Of a stretch of 8,839 bases of DNA, positions 8,761 through 8,839 are shown piece after piece. The DNA is from an uncultured Clostridia bacterium (lineage in GTDB: Bacteria; Bacillota_A; Clostridia; TANB77; CAG-508): contig CATKFT010000303.1 of NCBI GenBank assembly GCA_949747745.1, positions 1 to 8,839 of the forward strand, read 5' to 3'. Under the pieces are notes generated by a model. That model saw nothing but the letters and a program-made list of their open reading frames with translations, was not told the DNA's origin and made no database searches. The first letter of the stretch is position 1. The number at the start of each line of letters is the position of its first letter. The translations under genes were made by a program, and so were the position numbers.

Positions 8761-8839
8761 CTACATATATAAAGTGACCCTAAAACCGAAGTAGCCGTAC
8801 GCAAGAGTCATGCTAAAGTAGTCACGGTAAGCTGCTGGA
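8761..8839 (-). CDS. C-terminal tail of an unidentified protein, 5' part beyond the window
   Basis: The minus strand is open from the edge and ends with GFRVTLYM and TAG at 8763-8761. Base use differs from the neighbours: many NNC codons (TAC, GAC, AGC, TTC, GGC) and higher GC. A GFR-containing end rich in Tyr, Asp and Ser codons that differ from AAC/AAT at one or two positions is typical of C-type-lectin-fold variable proteins of diversity-generating retroelements and of related formylglycine-enzyme-like domains. That assignment is inference from 25 residues only. Both CGG trinucleotides here are out of phase (TAC GGC, TTC GGT). Confidence 0.5.
   Translation of the reverse strand, partial: PAAYRDYFSMTLAYGYFGFRVTLYM

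Noticed and set aside
8734..8839. Riboswitch or structural RNA at the right edge
   Set aside because: GTGAC/GTCAC can pair, but no known aptamer core was recognised and the stretch reads as an open coding frame ending GFRVTLYM.

Overview
The window is very AT-rich, with strong GGAGG-type ribosome binding sites, TTGACA/TATAAT-type promoters and A/T-ended codons, which points to a low-GC Firmicute, probably an uncultured Clostridia-type organism. This is inferred from composition and gene families only. Every recognisable gene is on the minus strand, so transcription runs from high to low coordinates.

Layout in transcription order: 8839-8761, C-terminal tail of an unidentified protein; 8760-8524, AT-rich spacer with three inverted repeats; 8523-8170, small membrane-anchored protein; 8050-6652, membrane-anchored protein with a sugar-binding-like domain and a HEFLH metallopeptidase-like domain; 6651-6528, spacer with a GC-rich folded element; 6527-3168, queA, an unknown protein and tgt, an apparent queuosine operon; 3082-1711, WG-repeat protein; 1555-1143, small TIGR04086-type membrane protein; 1073-612, dut (dUTPase); 308-1, start of a CarD-type transcription regulator.

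The main observation is about translation. Five of the nine main genes are broken by apparent frameshifts, and every break has the same form. The upstream frame reaches an in-frame CGG codon, and the protein continues in the +1 frame if the C is skipped and the next three bases (GGN) are read as glycine. There are seven such sites in five genes: two in the TIGR04086 gene, one in the WG-repeat gene, two almost adjacent in tgt, one in the unknown protein and one in the metallopeptidase. Skipping C restores conserved family sequence, such as KEAGGLH in TGT and GMIGGIVGVN in the TIGR04086 protein. These seven are the only in-frame CGG codons found in the window. Twelve other CGG trinucleotides lie out of phase inside coding sequence and cause no disruption. 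Genes without an in-frame CGG (carD, dut, queA, the 8170-8523 gene) are intact.

The simplest biological reading is that CGG is not decoded as arginine here and efficiently triggers +1 frameshifting, or that CGGN is read as a four-base glycine codon. A systematic sequence artefact is the main alternative, but it would have to respect codon phase. The recoded genes are annotated below as single full-length coding regions.
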